From NCBI GenBank assembly GCA_964019055.1, contig OZ025220.1, positions 5,878,620 to 5,942,619 on the forward strand: a stretch of DNA of 64,000 bases. Reading direction: 5' to 3'. Made by a program: the position numbers and the translations under genes. Shown one piece after another: positions 31,788-44,619 of the stretch (the stretch's first letter is position 1; every line of letters begins with the position of its first letter). This DNA comes from Anthopleura xanthogrammica. Its lineage: Eukaryota > Cnidaria > Anthozoa > Actiniaria > Actiniidae. A model generated the notes under the pieces. It was not told the origin of the DNA and did no database searches. It saw only the letters and a program-made list of their open reading frames with translations.

Positions 31788-34700
31788 ATGGATCCCGAAA
31801 TCTCAAGCGGAAGGTTAGTATTTCTCATTTATTAAGCACCCTTCACAATAATCTAACTAAATGCTATCAAGCACAATAAATATGTATAATGATGTATCTT
31901 ATTAGAAATATCAATATTGGTTAGAAATTTGCGTTTTTCTGATGTGGAATTGCGAGTTTAGTATTCAGGCCATGGAAATAAAACATGATACCCAGCCTCT
32001 AGTTTAGGTTACTAGCTCGTGGGAGAAATATTCTAATTTTCATCTTTAATTTCAGTCTCTAATATCTTTATTTTGGGGTTTTTCCTCATGTTTGGTTATA
32101 GGTTTTGGCATTTATATTTCATTACAGTTGTTCTAATTGAGCACCAAAGGAATTTTTTTGTTCTAATCAAAATATTGTAGTCTTTGTTCGCGACCATAAA
32201 ACCTTCGAATGTTGAATTCCTGAATTTTTAATTAGCATAAGATACCTTCAAGATTTTGGATTTAATGATAAACAAGTTCTATTCAATAAGATTTAGATAT
32301 ACTAAGATTTAGTACCGTATTTTAATTAAGCTTATAATGCCCAGGGGTACTTGGTACTTAATGAGGCCAAGAGGGGGGGAGGGGTCTAGGAGAAATACCT
32401 ATTTGTTAAACCAATAAGGCCATTTGCATCAAACGGTCACGTGCTGATATATGACTTTGATAACAAATCAATTCAGCCAAAGGTCCCTTGGGGAAGGCTC
32501 CATTGGATGGTGAACATACTTTAAAATGCTTCGTTTCTTGAAAAGTATCTTTATTAGAGGAATAGGAAATAGAGATTAATTAGAAATATTTTTCTAATAT
32601 TTTAATTATAAAGCCCCTCCCCCCAAGACTAAGGGAGCATTCATTTTTAGGAGGGGGGGGGGGGGGGGGCAGAGGAATTAGAGGAATCAAATAGAAAAAA
32701 AATGCTAGCCCCCATGGTAAGGAATTGAATATTTCGATAACCCCCCCCCCCCCCACTTTCAAACATAAAAATTTTCTAGCCCCCCCCTCCAGAAAAAGAC
32801 TTAAAAAAAAAAAAAACACTGTATTTTTATTCATGACCCCCCCTGGTTCAACATTCAAAAAAAATGTGACCCCCCCTTTTTATCTAGTAATTTTTTAATG
32901 ACCCCCCCTAATTCCTCCGCCCCCCCCCTCCTAAAAAATGAATGCTCCCTAATAAGAATATAACTGTTTTAGTATATACCTACAAGATGATCTCAAAAAT
33001 GCCAGTCTACTTCAAAACAGTGAAATAATTACTTCTGTTTTCCAAAAATAAAGAATTCCTATTTGTTATTTTTTATTTAAAATTATATGACAACATTCTT
33101 GCAATTAGGTGTAAGGGAAAGGTATTATCTTGGAAAAGGTTTTAGGTATGACATCAGTTATCCAGCAAAGGGTTTCTTGATTAAGGGAGTCCATAATGTT
33201 TTGATTCCCGATAACAGTCACATCCTTATGTCTTGCAATATAGATGATTTTTTTCTGGCATTAGGACAAAGCTAGAATTTATAAGTTTTATGTAAAGTCT
33301 CTTGAAAATGACACCGGATGGTATCCAAATGTCAAGACTTGTTGTAATAAATTTTATTGTCATGGCTAAGTCACAGGTACAACCATTAGAGTTAGCGTGC
33401 TAGGTTTAGGGTTGAAATAACATTCAGTTGCCAGTCATATTGACCAGCCAAATTAATTTGAAGCTTCTTCAAACTCCATTTCTGGTTCAACATTACTGGT
33501 CAAAATGACCGGCAAGGCAAAGATTTGATCAGACAAGTTCCAATTCTACCTGGACATTGTCGACTGACTGACTGTTATTTCAAGCCCTGTAGAATTTGTG
33601 GTCAGTGACAACAATAAAACCCAGAAAATTGAGGTGTATGAGCAAAAGCTTCAATGATTATGGTCTTTTAGGCCCTATTTACATGGGAGTAGGATAATCC
33701 TAGAACTAGGATCTTCCTATTTGTGAGACAGGAAGATCCTACTGCTAGGAATACCCTAGTACGTGAAAGCAGCCTGCCAATGTGCATGTAAACAGAAAGC
33801 AATAAATATACAGTCAATGTCATTAATGTTGTCCACCAAAAAAGACATATAGACCAAAAGAAATGTCACGTGATATCTAATACACTCGCTCTAAATGCTC
33901 GATACCAGCAATCATTGTATAAGTAGAGTTCATAATCATTATTCTCTGTTCATTGTTACTCATTAAAGAGTTTGAAGTCAGAATTTATATCGTTTAAAAC
34001 AAATAAACAAATCATCACATGATACTTCTTTTGGTCCTTGAGTCTTTTTTCACAGGACAACTTTTTTGACAATGACTGTACTTGTATAGCTGGTAGGTTG
34101 ATCCCCCTGCAAGAAAGATCCTAGTTCTAGAATCATCCTCCTCCCATGTAAATAGGCCCTCAGTTCCTCTAGCTACAAGCATACAGTAACTAAGAACTAT
34201 TTGAAGTTATTTGATTTTCCAAGCAAACTTTTCTGGGAAAAAATTTCTGCCAGTAGCTCGGATTTTTTTTCTGATAAAAATTTGCTTGAAGAAACAAATA
34301 ACTTGTAATACATTCACCAAGCAACAAAAACACCTAATACTAAAAAATTTTGGTTTTTACCTTTTTTAATAGATCCACAACTACTGTTAAACTGTCGCAG
34401 TCAGGTAAGATGAAATATTCCAGTTGAAAATTCTCAGTAACTCAGGGTTAGCCTTGATTTTGTGTAGAAAATTCATATTTTCCAGTCAAAGTCTGTAGAA
34501 TGTTAAAGTGTTTGAATTTTTGAGGTTGTAGCTTTTTTAAGATACAGTTTCTGTTATTATTCATGGCTTAAAATAACGGCCAGTTATATGTACTTGCCGG
34601 TCAAGATGTTTGGCGTACATGTACTGTATGATATTTTATTTTATTTTTTTCAAATATGACCAGTCAAAATGTCTGTTCAAAACCGTATTTGACTGGTCAA

Positions 34701-37700
34701 GTACCAAATTTGGCCGGACATTGACCGTTGACCAGCCTTTATTTTGAGCCCTGTTATTTAAAATGGTTTCTTTAAAATACTTTGACCCATACTGTAAATG
34801 AGGATACAGTTCCTCTGAGTTACAAATGAGTCTGTTATCAAGGAAAGTGAAAAAAGATTTAATAACAAAACTTTGGTTAAACAAAATTTAACACCAACAG
34901 TAGAGCCAAAGAGCACTGGTCCTTATCCTTTATACCTCTGATAATAATTGAAATATTTGAGCCAAAAATGTCTTAAATATTTGTAATTGTGACCTAATGG
35001 TTCTCAGGGCTCGAAATAGAAAAGATAAATGGCCAGACAGTTTCTCATTTTCAGCAGGATAAATAATTTTGGAGCAAAATTCCCCTGCAATTTTATTTTC
35101 CATTTGGCAGTCCAAAACTTTTTTAGCCTAACAATAGTAAAACTTTACCTGCATTTTGGCCATTGGCAGGCCCCTATTTCAAGCCTGGTTTTCTGATTGA
35201 CTTTGCACATTATACACAGGTCTACACTGTATTTCAAAAAATTGTTGCCAGTCGGATATCTGAAATAGGCAATCTGGGAATAAACAGTGCTTTTCACATT
35301 CCAATCTAAGAAAGTTTATATGTTGTTTGGCTGTGAACATATTACATGATATTTTGCTGCATTTTACTCAGTCTCGGAGTTCAGATCTTCCACCGACAAC
35401 ATTTTTTGAAATAGGTGTATATCGATTGATTGATTGAAAGTTCATTTGAGATTTAAAGTTTTACAGTACAAGTTTGTAGACCAGATCTTGGAATCTGCAC
35501 TCTGTTCTATGTACCTTCGTTGATTAGCACAGACACATAACATTTATTTATCACTTAAATCTTTAATACTTTCTTCATTTAAAAACAAAAAATGTGACTA
35601 AGAGTTATTTATCTTATATATTTCTTCTGTTTATTTTTGTTCAGCTGAGAATAGTCCAGTTCCAAGTCCAGGGAAGCCAGATGGCTCAGAGTCAGGAACA
35701 AAGGTAACTTTTACTTTCTGGAATTCAAAGTATTGGGCATGTAAAGTTTCCCCTGTTAGGGAGCATTCATTTTTTAGGAGGGGGGGGCGGGGGGGGGGGA
35801 GGGGGGCAGAGGAATTAGAGGAATCAAATAGAAAAAAAATGCTAGCCCCCATGGTAAGGAATTTTAATATTTCGATAACCCCCCCCCCCCCCCACTTCCA
35901 AATATAAAAATTTTCTAGACCCCCCCTCTCCAGAAAAAGACTAAAAAAAAAAAAAAAACTGTATTTTTATTCATGACAAATTTCGACTTTTTGCTCAGCT
36001 TCTCAAATTCTCCATTATTTTTCATTGAAGATTTCATATAATAAACAGAAAATTACATGGCCACTTGGAGATACGAATTTTATCTTCTCGTGCTGATATT
36101 ATCTCTCACTCGTGAGAGATAATATCAACACTTGAAGATAAAAATTGTATCTCCGCATGACCTTGTAATATCCTCTATATATTGTTGTTTTTCAAAATCA
36201 GCCATGAACCATCGCAAACGACCTGCAACGCTTGCTGGCCTGGGATAAAATGTAGGCTTCCACCTGGAGCTCAATTTTTTCCAAAAAAAATTTGCTTGAA
36301 GAAAATTATTATCACATCACTCTAACTTGAAGTTCCTTATTTTTATGGATTTAGTCAGAGACGACAAATTTGAACCAGACTTTTTCTATTTTTTTCTTTG
36401 AAGACTACTTTCTCTAAAGGAAGGAAGAGAAAAAAGCCATATAAAGACACCAACGCACCCAAAGCACCATTAACAGGATATGTGAGGTTCCTGAATGAAC
36501 ATCGGGAGAAGGCTAGGAATGAGAACCCAGATCTACCTTTCCATGAAGTCACTAAGATCTTAGGTAACATGTGGAGTCAGTTACCAGCTGCACAAAAACA
36601 GGTAGGGGATAATCAAATGGAGATAAATATTACAGCTAATTTACGTCATGTGTGACCAGTAAATCCGAGACTTCAAATGTAGTTTTCAAGGGTTCATATT
36701 ACATTTCAAATCTCCGATCAACGGCGCCGATTTTCCACACACAAAAAAATCAATTAAAAATTAGATTTTGGTCCCGCTATCATGAATGATTATGAAATAT
36801 TTTCCAAAAGAATTCACTTGCCAACCACTAAGTATCAGCTTCAAAATATTTATTTTTAAAATATAAATATTTTGAGTTGCCAGAGTTTTGATCATACGTA
36901 CAATGTAGGCGCCGAGATTTGGAATTTCAAACAAAGCCGCCGAAATTCCAATCAAAAGATTCGAGTTACTGGTCACGCGTGACGTAGTAATTTACTGGAA
37001 TTATAATACATATCACAACAGTTTACAGTCAAACTAAGAAAACTGTGAACACCTAAAATATGTCTGGAATGTTTATTAGAACGTTGCTTGTAAAAAAGAT
37101 TTTTCCCACCACAATGAAAAGAGCTTGTATCTATCTGTCTCAAATAGAAATCTCTAATTTCACCAGAAATAAAACTAAAATATGAAGTTTGAAACTTTTA
37201 AATGGGAAAAAACTTTGCGTGACGCGCTGTGATCAAACACATAAACATTCCAGACATATTTTAGGTGTTCATGGTTTTCTTAGTTTGACTGTAACAAACA
37301 TGATATTTATGCTCTTACTGTATTGCACCATTTACACTGAAGATGGCAGCATGGCTGCTGAAACATGTCTGTTAAACTTAAAACTGTTGTGTTGTGTATT
37401 GAAATTATTACACAGTTTCTGTTGTTTAGACCATTTGGAAATAGATATAATTAGAATGATACAAAACAGATTGTAAATAATTCTTCAAATAACAAAGGTA
37501 CACCTATGTGAATCGTCTTTGAACCAAAGCATGCTCCCAGACCAGGGGCTTCACTAGAAGCCAGCAACCAATAAACTTTGGCATCTACTCAGGGGTTTCA
37601 ATAGAAGGCGGTTACCGGCGGTTACCGGCGGTTACTTAACTTCATACCGCCGGCTATTTTACAAATCAGTCTCAATAAATAAGAAGTAAAATTAGTGGAC

Positions 37701-38286
37701 ACAGACGCCTACATTTGAATCCCATCTGTCTACTTCAAATATTATTGAAACCCCTGCTACTTTCCATGCCTGAGCTGCCGAGAGCTGCCTACTTTTGTGG
37801 CCCCTTCATTGATGCAACCACCTGAATTAAGTAAACTGTTCACCTACTTGAGATTTTTAATAAAATCCCTTGACACTCTAGGCCAATTATATTTATATTT
37901 ATATTCATATTTATATATAGATACTGAGAGAGTATATATTATATGTGTACGTATAAGCTTATGTCTTAGTATACATATTCATATATTCATTATGGTATAT
38001 GTTTTCCATGTTTGTATGTATGTGTAATATGTATGTGTATGTATGTATATGTGAACCGTATATGTATATGTATACATATGTATATATAATATATTCTATT
38101 AATATATGTTTGTATATGCAGTATGTGCGTATGTGTTTTTGTAAATATAGATTATAGTATATATTCCTTTATTTAATATATTTTATCTTTACCTAGGTTT
38201 TTCTATTTACTTCACTATATATTCAATTTATTATTTTCTTAGTATTGAAAATGTAGAGCTACTCTGTAGATATGCTTCAAGAAACC

Positions 38287-38318
<32 letters not shown>

Positions 38319-41300
38319 TGAAAACTTCCATCTATTTTGCTGTGATCTGTGAGTCAATATGGCCACTTTAGCCTGTCTTTTTGGTGGCCATATTAACTGG
38401 GTTCCACTGTACGAGAATCTCCCATACTAGGTCTGTTGGCTAGTATTCAGGGATCAAGAATCCATTAATAGAGACACCCATTTTTATTCATGCTGGTTTG
38501 GACTCTTAGCCAGCGTATTACCACTGAGATTAGTAGCATCTTTGAATTTCCCATACTACATATATCTCAGTTGTGATAAAATGGTAAATTTTACACCGTG
38601 AAAAATAAGAAAGATCACTTACTGACGTTTCAGACGCTAGTCCTTCCTCAGAGTCCTCCGACGAAGGACTAGCATCTGAAACATCAGTAAGTGACCTTTC
38701 TTATTTTTTACGGTGTAAAATTTACCTTTTTATCACAACTGTTTCATTAGAAACACCAACGCAGCCCACACTAGCTTACAGCTAGTTATCATCTCTTTAC
38801 ACATATCTCAACTGATGTTTTCATCATCGTTTTTGTTATTTAGATGTATCTTGAAGAGGCAGAGAAAGACAAGGAAAGATACATGAAGGAGTTAGAAGAA
38901 TACCAGCAAACAGATGCATACAAGGCATTCATGACGAAGCAGAAAGCGCTGAGAAAAGGTACATGTAGGCCAAGAATATGAGCCAAGAAAGAAAGAGGAG
39001 AGGGGCTGGATGTGGGGCTCTAGTATTTTCTAAAATAATTTCAGAAAATGTATACTAGTTTTATGGCAAAATACTGTAAAGCCCATGCAAAATTTGAGGT
39101 AGTGCGTATAGGGGTCATAATCATATCCTGATACCTTAATTAAATTGATGACCACATGCAGAAATATCATTTTTTACACAAAATTTTAAGTGAAAAAGTT
39201 CAGTAAAGTAATGGTGTTATTTGTATATAATTTGTTCTGCAGAAAGTGACGGTGTGAATGGAACAACAGATACCCAGGTAAGGGATAACCAAAATTATTA
39301 TACATTTTACTCACTATCTACTGTACCTTCTGATTGGCTGACAGCCCTAAGCCAATCCCTGGTATTGTGTGAACTTGACATGATAAATGTATTATCTGTA
39401 GGTTTTCCTGCAGACAATACATTTATCATGTCGAGCTCTCTCAAGGTCACTATAGAAATTGAAATTTTGCTACTTTTTCAAAAGCAGAATTAAATCTTTA
39501 TTCTTACATGTAGTTTACAAAATGTATTATTATAAAACAATTATTGAATACGGTTTTCACATGATATCATAAACTATCAAGACTTGGCTGTTTATCCACC
39601 TTGAGCAACCTATGGCTTCAGCAGATGATATGGCCTTGTTATTGATAAATTACGATATCATGCTCAACCTCATCCAAAAATTGTTTATTACTTACTGCCT
39701 TAGGATAAAAATATCCGTTGACAACATAAGACCAGACCTTTCACTAATCTAACCTCAGCCCTCATGGGTTATTGACTCGTTGATTCGGGGTTCAGATTTA
39801 ATTGTGAAATAGCCCTTATGGGACTAAATGTTAAACAGTCTTGTTCCAAGGATGTTCATGGTCATTGCACGCACGTATCCTTTCTACGCACGAGTTTTGT
39901 GTGCACCTGCGCATCAGGATGACATCGTTTGAATGTTTTGGAATGGAAATTTATAAAAAAAAATCTAACGATGAGATCTTTTGCCCATGAACATCCTTAC
40001 TGCGATTCTCAATATTCTGCGAACTCAGGAGTTGCGAATTTCCCGTTGGAATTTGGTTTTTCGCTGCCGCCAGTCAAAAATATAGATGGTACCGACTGAT
40101 TAGTTTTGATTGGCGGCAGCGAAAAACCAATTTCACAAAAAGCCATTGAAATGTCTGAGTTTGCAGAATATTGAGAATCGCAGTAAGTAATTCTACTTAA
40201 CAAGTTGATGTAATGAATCTTAGACTGGCAGTGAAGACCCGAATAATCTACTCTGTAAGCCATGCAATATGTTTTTTAATTCACCTCACAACAAACGTGA
40301 ACACTTGATGGGGAAGAAACACAATATGATGCTGCTGGGGAAAACTGAAGTGACAGACAAAGCAGAAACAAAGGTACAGTGAAACAGTCCCTATCATGCT
40401 GTGCTTTAGGGGACTTTCATTTATTACTGTATGGGGGGGGGGGGGGGGGGTCGGCAATATGGGGGTCACATTATTTCTAATTGCATGCAGCTTTATAGGG
40501 GTTTAGTAATAAACTGAGTGAAATATAGACCCTTTTCGAATATGGCATCTATGACGTCAAACGAGGAGAATGAGATTGTCCCAGATGTTGAAACCCAATG
40601 ATTTCCACTTGCAGCATCCGGGACTGGAATGCCCGGGATTTCAAAACACAATCAGTATCACTCGTGCTCGGACTCCTCGTTTGATGTCATAGACGCCATA
40701 TTCGAAAATGGTCTATAGAGGGGTTATGATATTTTTGCCAACCAGGAAAGGGGGGGGGGGGGGGGGTGGGTAATATTTGGAAAAGATAATAGATAATCAA
40801 GCCATAAGGATATTACCTTGACTAAACAGCCATTTTCACAAGGAAATTTCTTGATCAATCATGATCGAAATGATCTCAGCCCATCATAGTTTGATTGACA
40901 GAAGCCAAAACACCATCAAAAGAAATCTGCAGTTGGTTAGGTTGCAGAATTCTTACAGGGCCTTAAGCAGGGTTATAAACATTATAAACTTGGATGGACT
41001 GAAAACAGTGAAAACACCACTAGTGTGTGTGTGTGTGAGCTTATAGATTAGGATCAGTCAATACGGTAGCCAGTTGTTTCGCTACGTGTCAGTTTCGATA
41101 CAACCTGCTACAAATTAGTAGTGGTGTTTTACTTGATGATCATCTTCATACATCGCGGAATTTTTCCTTAAATTATCACGAAACACCTTTATAACTTATA
41201 TAATATATATAGTATGTTCTGACTTGAAAATATACATGTATCGAATCAGCTATACCATATGTATCGAAACTGACACGTATCGAAACAACTGGTATTCGTC

Positions 41301-42730
41301 AGTACAATTGGTACATTAATTTTGTACGAGGGAAAGTGTTATTAATTACCTCAATCTTTTTATATTTAGGATAAAAGTGTAGTAAAAGAGGAGAAAGACA
41401 CAGCTGAAGAGTCATTCCCAGTTGATGGTGACATTCCTATATTTACTGAAGAATTCCTCAACTATAACAAAGGTATTGCTATAATTAGTGTTTTCCATAT
41501 CAAGCAAGGGACTGGAACCAAATTTCTCAAAATTAACTTAATTCGAAAATAAACCCCTTCACAGTAAAGAACAAATATAGATTAGTAAGAATTGAAAATT
41601 TGAACAAGTTTGTGCAAATTGCAGCGAAATCATAATATTTTGATTTTTTTCTGAAAATACGGAATGGAATGACGTTTTGGAAGAACACCATACTGTACAG
41701 TTCTCTGTAATTTTGGCAGAGTTTGGATGCTCATAAAATATATTCTATTTAGCCAAACATTCTGAAACCTGGTCAGTAAGCTTATTTTATGGTACTCTTT
41801 CATGTGATGGGGTTATTTTTTTAACATAATTGAATTGGGTTTTCGCACTTGCAGTCCCTTGCTCGATATGGAAAAGGTGAATATATACAGTATAGTAAAG
41901 TAGCCTTACTTTTAATTATGTGTATCCAGTAATAATGATGAAGTCAAATCAGTTGAAGGAAAATCAAACACCCTGTTAAAAAATTGAGCTGCATTCCTTA
42001 GTGCTGCAAGGGGTCTATAGCAGGGTTCTGAGTTTTTTCCAAGGTCAGGGGAGTGTCAGGGAATTTTGATTTTGGTCAGTGAATTTTGGCAATTTACCCA
42101 AAAGTCAGGGAATTCATGTCAGCCTTCACAAAATTGTTTTAAATTCAGAATTCTTTGTTAGGCTTCCTTTGGTGGAACTACCATATAAATGTAATTTTAC
42201 ATTAAAAAATAATTAGTGTACAGTTTGGTCAGTGAAAAGGTTTTCCTGTCAGGGAAAAATCAAGGAATAATATTTTTCTAGCTCTGTGGGAACCCTGCTA
42301 TAGGACACAGGATTCTGCATCCTAAAAAAAACAGGTGTTACTAACATGGGTATTTTTTATTATAGTTCGAGAAAATGAACTTCGAAGACTCCGCAAAACA
42401 AATACTGAATTTGAAGAACAAAATGCTATTCTTAGCAAGCATATTGAAAACATGAAAAAAGGAATAGAGAAACTAGAAAATGAAGCCGAGGAACAACAGA
42501 GAGAAATATCAACACTTGAAAAACATCTGCAGAAACTTCGACATGTTTTGAGGAAAAATTTTGCTGGACTTAGTATTTCTGGACAAGAAGGGATCGCTGT
42601 TACAACAGATTCATCTGTGGATGGCTTTGTGAGCAGACTTCATCAGTCTCTACAAGAAAATCCAAAAGAAAATGCCGAGCTTGTCAGCAAGATCAAAGGG
42701 ATTATTTCGTCAATTGATTATCCTAAGTAA
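31788..42730 (+). CDS. HMG20A: HMG20A/B-like high-mobility-group protein, at least eight exons
   Basis: Exons: 31788-31813, 34373-34404, 35645-35703, 36404-36601, 38844-38958, 39243-39277, 41370-41472, 42366-42730. All have GT/AG junctions and agreeing phases, giving 310 residues. The family is a component or antagonist of the LSD1-CoREST corepressor and binds DNA through one HMG box, here about 57-125 ([16 protein letters not shown]... LGNMWSQLP). A segment [10 protein letters not shown] (exon 7) and a coiled coil beginning [20 protein letters not shown] (exon 8) match HMG20A/B. One gene is expected before the vertebrate A/B duplication. An extra in-phase exon at 40317-40373 is possible. The long introns are packed with MITEs. 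Confidence 0.94.
32632..32950. mobile_element. PIF/Harbinger-like MITE with G/C homopolymers (HMG20A intron 1)
   Basis: Ends GGGAGCATTCATTTTTAGG / CCTAAAAAATGAATGCTCCC, flanked by TAA on each side, the 3-bp duplication typical of PIF/Harbinger. The interior has long poly-G and poly-C runs. A second, 3'-truncated copy is at 35758-35975. Confidence 0.8.
33671..34160. mobile_element. 490-bp inverted-repeat element hosting a nested MITE
   Basis: Ends GGCCCTATTTACATGGGAG / CTCCCATGTAAATAGGCC, with arms continuing through AGAACTAGGATCTT. A separate TA-flanked MITE sits inside at 33811-34078. Located in HMG20A intron 1. Confidence 0.85.
33811..34078. mobile_element. 268-bp mariner-type MITE (nested)
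   Basis: Ends CAGTCAATGTC / GACAATGACTG between TA dinucleotides (33809-33810, 34079-34080). Arms extend through GTTGTCC and AAAGACA..ACCAAAAGAA. TA duplication fits Tc1/mariner. Confidence 0.85.
34560..35190. repeat. decayed GGCCAGT/CCGGTCAA repeats (HMG20A intron 2)
   Basis: Blocks near 34575-34750 and 35005-35190 begin or end with GGCTCGAAATA or TATTTTGAGCCCTG and contain CCGGTCAA / TGACCAG. Similar pieces occur at 33425-33595 and 43545-43635. They look like one old inverted-repeat family, too eroded to give exact ends. Confidence 0.5.
35758..35975. mobile_element. truncated copy of the PIF/Harbinger-like MITE (HMG20A intron 3)
   Basis: Begins GGGAGCATTCATTTTTTAGG after TTA and matches 32632-32820 closely, including the GAGGAATTAGAGGAATC block. 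The right end is missing. Confidence 0.8.
36050..36180. repeat. palindrome, family shared with 61527-61622
   Basis: TTACATGG...GGAGATACGAATTTTATC and its inverted arm ending TCCGCATGACCTTGTAA. The arms carry CTTCTCGTG-type sequence. Related palindrome at 61527-61622. Confidence 0.75.
36642..36986. mobile_element. 345-bp MITE (HMG20A intron 4)
   Basis: Ends TACGTCATGTGTGACCAGTAA / TTACTGGTCACGCGTGACGTA with partial internal symmetry (GGCGCCGA.. / ..GGCGCCGA). It begins 41 bp after the exon 4 donor. Confidence 0.75.
37026..37291. mobile_element. 266-bp mariner-type MITE (HMG20A intron 4)
   Basis: Ends CAGTCAAACTAAGAAAAC / GTTTTCTTAGTTTGACTG between TA dinucleotides. Arms of about 58 bp include ATATGTCTGGAATGTTT. 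Same size class and CAGTCAA start as 33811-34078. Confidence 0.9.
37880..38165. repeat. TATATG/TATGTA-rich low-complexity tract
   Basis: Degenerate AT/GT microsatellite in HMG20A intron 4. A short (ATT)n run lies at 38289-38317. Confidence 0.7.
38568..38793. mobile_element. hairpin retro-sequence, fullest copy (HMG20A intron 4)
   Basis: Longer inverted arms than at 10354-10530. The centre reads CCTCCGACGAAGGACTAGC, then ATCTGAAACATCAG. The tail CACACTAGCTTACAGCTAG matches. No clean target duplication was found here. Confidence 0.82.
39376..39434. repeat. short perfect-arm hairpin near HMG20A exon 6
   Basis: Arms GACATGATAAATGTATT / AATACATTTATCATGTC around a 22-bp centre, about 100 bp after the exon 6 donor. 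Confidence 0.75.
39996..40187. mobile_element. 192-bp MITE (HMG20A intron 6)
   Basis: Ends CTTACTGCGATTCTCAATAT / ATATTGAGAATCGCAGTAAG. The inner inverted core is TTTTTCGCTGCCGCCA / TGGCGGCAGCGAAAAA. Confidence 0.85.
40317..40373 (+). CDS. HMG20A: possible extra HMG20A exon
   Basis: An open 57-bp segment between AG and GTACAG is phase 0 at both ends. It would add 19 residues ([19 protein letters not shown]) between exons 6 and 7 without breaking the frame. The acceptor lacks a good pyrimidine tract, so it may be alternative or spurious. Confidence 0.3.
40524..40716 (+). mobile_element. 193-bp MITE, uninterrupted relative of 29560-29913
   Basis: Ends ATAGACCCTTTTCGAATATG / CATATTCGAAAATGGTCTAT. 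The interior matches 29560-29722 in reverse. It supplies the empty site for MITE copy B. Poly-G runs flank it at 40433-40450 and 40750-40766. Confidence 0.88.
41052..41315. mobile_element. MITE with about 45-bp TIRs (HMG20A intron 6)
   Basis: Inverted arms around CCAGTTGTTTCG and GTGTCAGTTTCGATAC. It ends about 55 bp before exon 7. Confidence 0.75.
42016..42303. mobile_element. 288-bp element ending TATAGCAGGGTTC (HMG20A intron 7)
   Basis: Ends TATAGCAGGGTTC / GAACCCTGCTATA. The interior has repeated GTCAGGGAATT phrases. It stops 62 bp before the last exon. Confidence 0.75.
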
Positions 42731-44619
42731 GTGGAGAATACCATTACTGTCAGTGTATGTATGGGTATTTTTTTATTTCCCATTACAACCACCCCTCTTG
42801 CTGAGAATTACCGGTTAGATTATCATCAGAAAGATGGGTGCTTTTAGACCAAAAAGTAGAAAGAATGTCCCTGGAGAACGAGGTTGAAATTCAGACTGCA
42901 GGGCATTTGGTGTGTGTTTGACTTGATAAGAATGCTCACTTCACACTGATAAGCAGTTGTAATTAAAAATGAATATTTTTCCCATTAAAGGGGGACGAGT
43001 ACAAAAATCGCTCAAAATTGAATTCGGCTGAAACTTTCCTAGAATAATCTTTAAGGGTCTAATAAACACTGGTTAAAGTTTTTCCTTGATATTCCGATGG
43101 GATGTGTTATATTTTTGCGAATTTTTTAAGGAGTTCCATTTTTCCAGGGGGAAAAGACTATTGTTGTGCCTCGTGTTATGACTGACATCATGTTATGGTG
43201 CAAAGCCTCTATATTTGATTTTATTTCCTTTTTAAAAATATACAGTTTTCTCCTTCTTTTCAGCTTCCTCAAGGATGTTTCAAGCTGACAATTAATCTCC
43301 CAAGTCAAATAGCTGGTCCTTCTGTTGCCAGCAAGAAAGTTTTGTACAGTTCTAGTTTGATAATTAAGACATTTTTGATGGTCTTTATAATTCTTTTGGT
43401 ACAACTTTGTATAAAAAGACAAAATATTGTGTAACAGTGTGCATTCATTTCCTTCTTGTAAATGATAGTAATAATTACAATTATTGTTCGAAGACACCTG
43501 ATCTTTAATTTTCATAGATGTCCTAATTTATGTTATTTACTGCTTATAATGGCCAGTCTTCGGGTATTGTCCAGCCAGAATTGGAACTTGTCCGGTCAAA
43601 TCTTAATTGCCGGTCAACTTTGACCAGTAAAGGCCCATCTGCATGCTGCAATAGTCCTCAAGCATGATGACATTTTATGCCTAAACTTCCAGAATCCCTT
43701 TCAGTAGCTTTTATTGTTGTGGTAATTTTCACTATTGTCTTGGTATTCTCAAAGGAGATTTAACATTTGAATTTGAAAAGAGATTTTGAAAAGGATTGTG
43801 GTAGTTTAGGTATGAAACGTCATGAGGTTAGGGGTCTATTGTCGGCCCAATTATTTGCCAGAATATACCAGGAGTAAACCATGTGTGTAGTTTAAAGAGC
43901 CCAATTCAAGCCTGATTCAACCCCAATTTATTTTGAAAAATTGGGCCAACATGGAAAAATCTGTGACCATTTTTGTGAATAAGGTTGATTCAATTTTTTG
44001 GAATCAGGCTTGAATTGGGCCCTAAACTACACACAAGATTTGCTTCTGAATGGTGTCGGGACAATAAATCAGGCTACAAATTCCAACATGTATTTCTCGC
44101 ATAATGTTGAGCCAGAAATTAGGTATGACCAAGCTAATACTAATTTGACCAGTCATCATGACTGCCACCAGAAGAGCCATTATATTTAGCCCATTTCCTG
44201 ATCTCTTAATGCTATACAGTACATTGCAGATGTTCTACTTTATAGAGTTTTCAATGTTTTTCCTAGAGATATGTTCACTAGTTGACCTGAAAATTATAAA
44301 GCCCTGGTCTAGCTAGTCCTCAACATGCATCTCTCTGTTCTTGGGACTTTGGTAGATTAACCTGATGAAGAGAGATGATTGAGAGTAAGCAAGTGAAAAA
44401 GAGGGGAGAGTAGCACCTTTCCTCTTCCTTGTATTCACCCTGTTTACTTTTTCCAACTCCTGTTCTCTATCACGGAGAACCAGGGTCAAAAGAAAGAAAA
44501 ATAAGAGTGTGAAGCCTGGCACAGTCAAAGAAGAGGAATTTTTATAAAATAATAATTGAGTTTGGCATAATTGTAATTTGAATTGATAATGAATCAGTGG
44601 CTAAGATCATGGAGTGAAG
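42731..44619. other. HMG20A 3' region and intergenic
   Basis: Presumed 3' UTR, then non-coding sequence. A decayed CCGGTCAA repeat lies at 43545-43635. A MITE at 43883-44034 has ends GTGTGTAGTTTA and TAAACTACACAC and arms CCCAATTCAAGCCTGATTC. The open frame at 43126-43515 on the minus strand has no recognisable domain. Confidence 0.5.
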
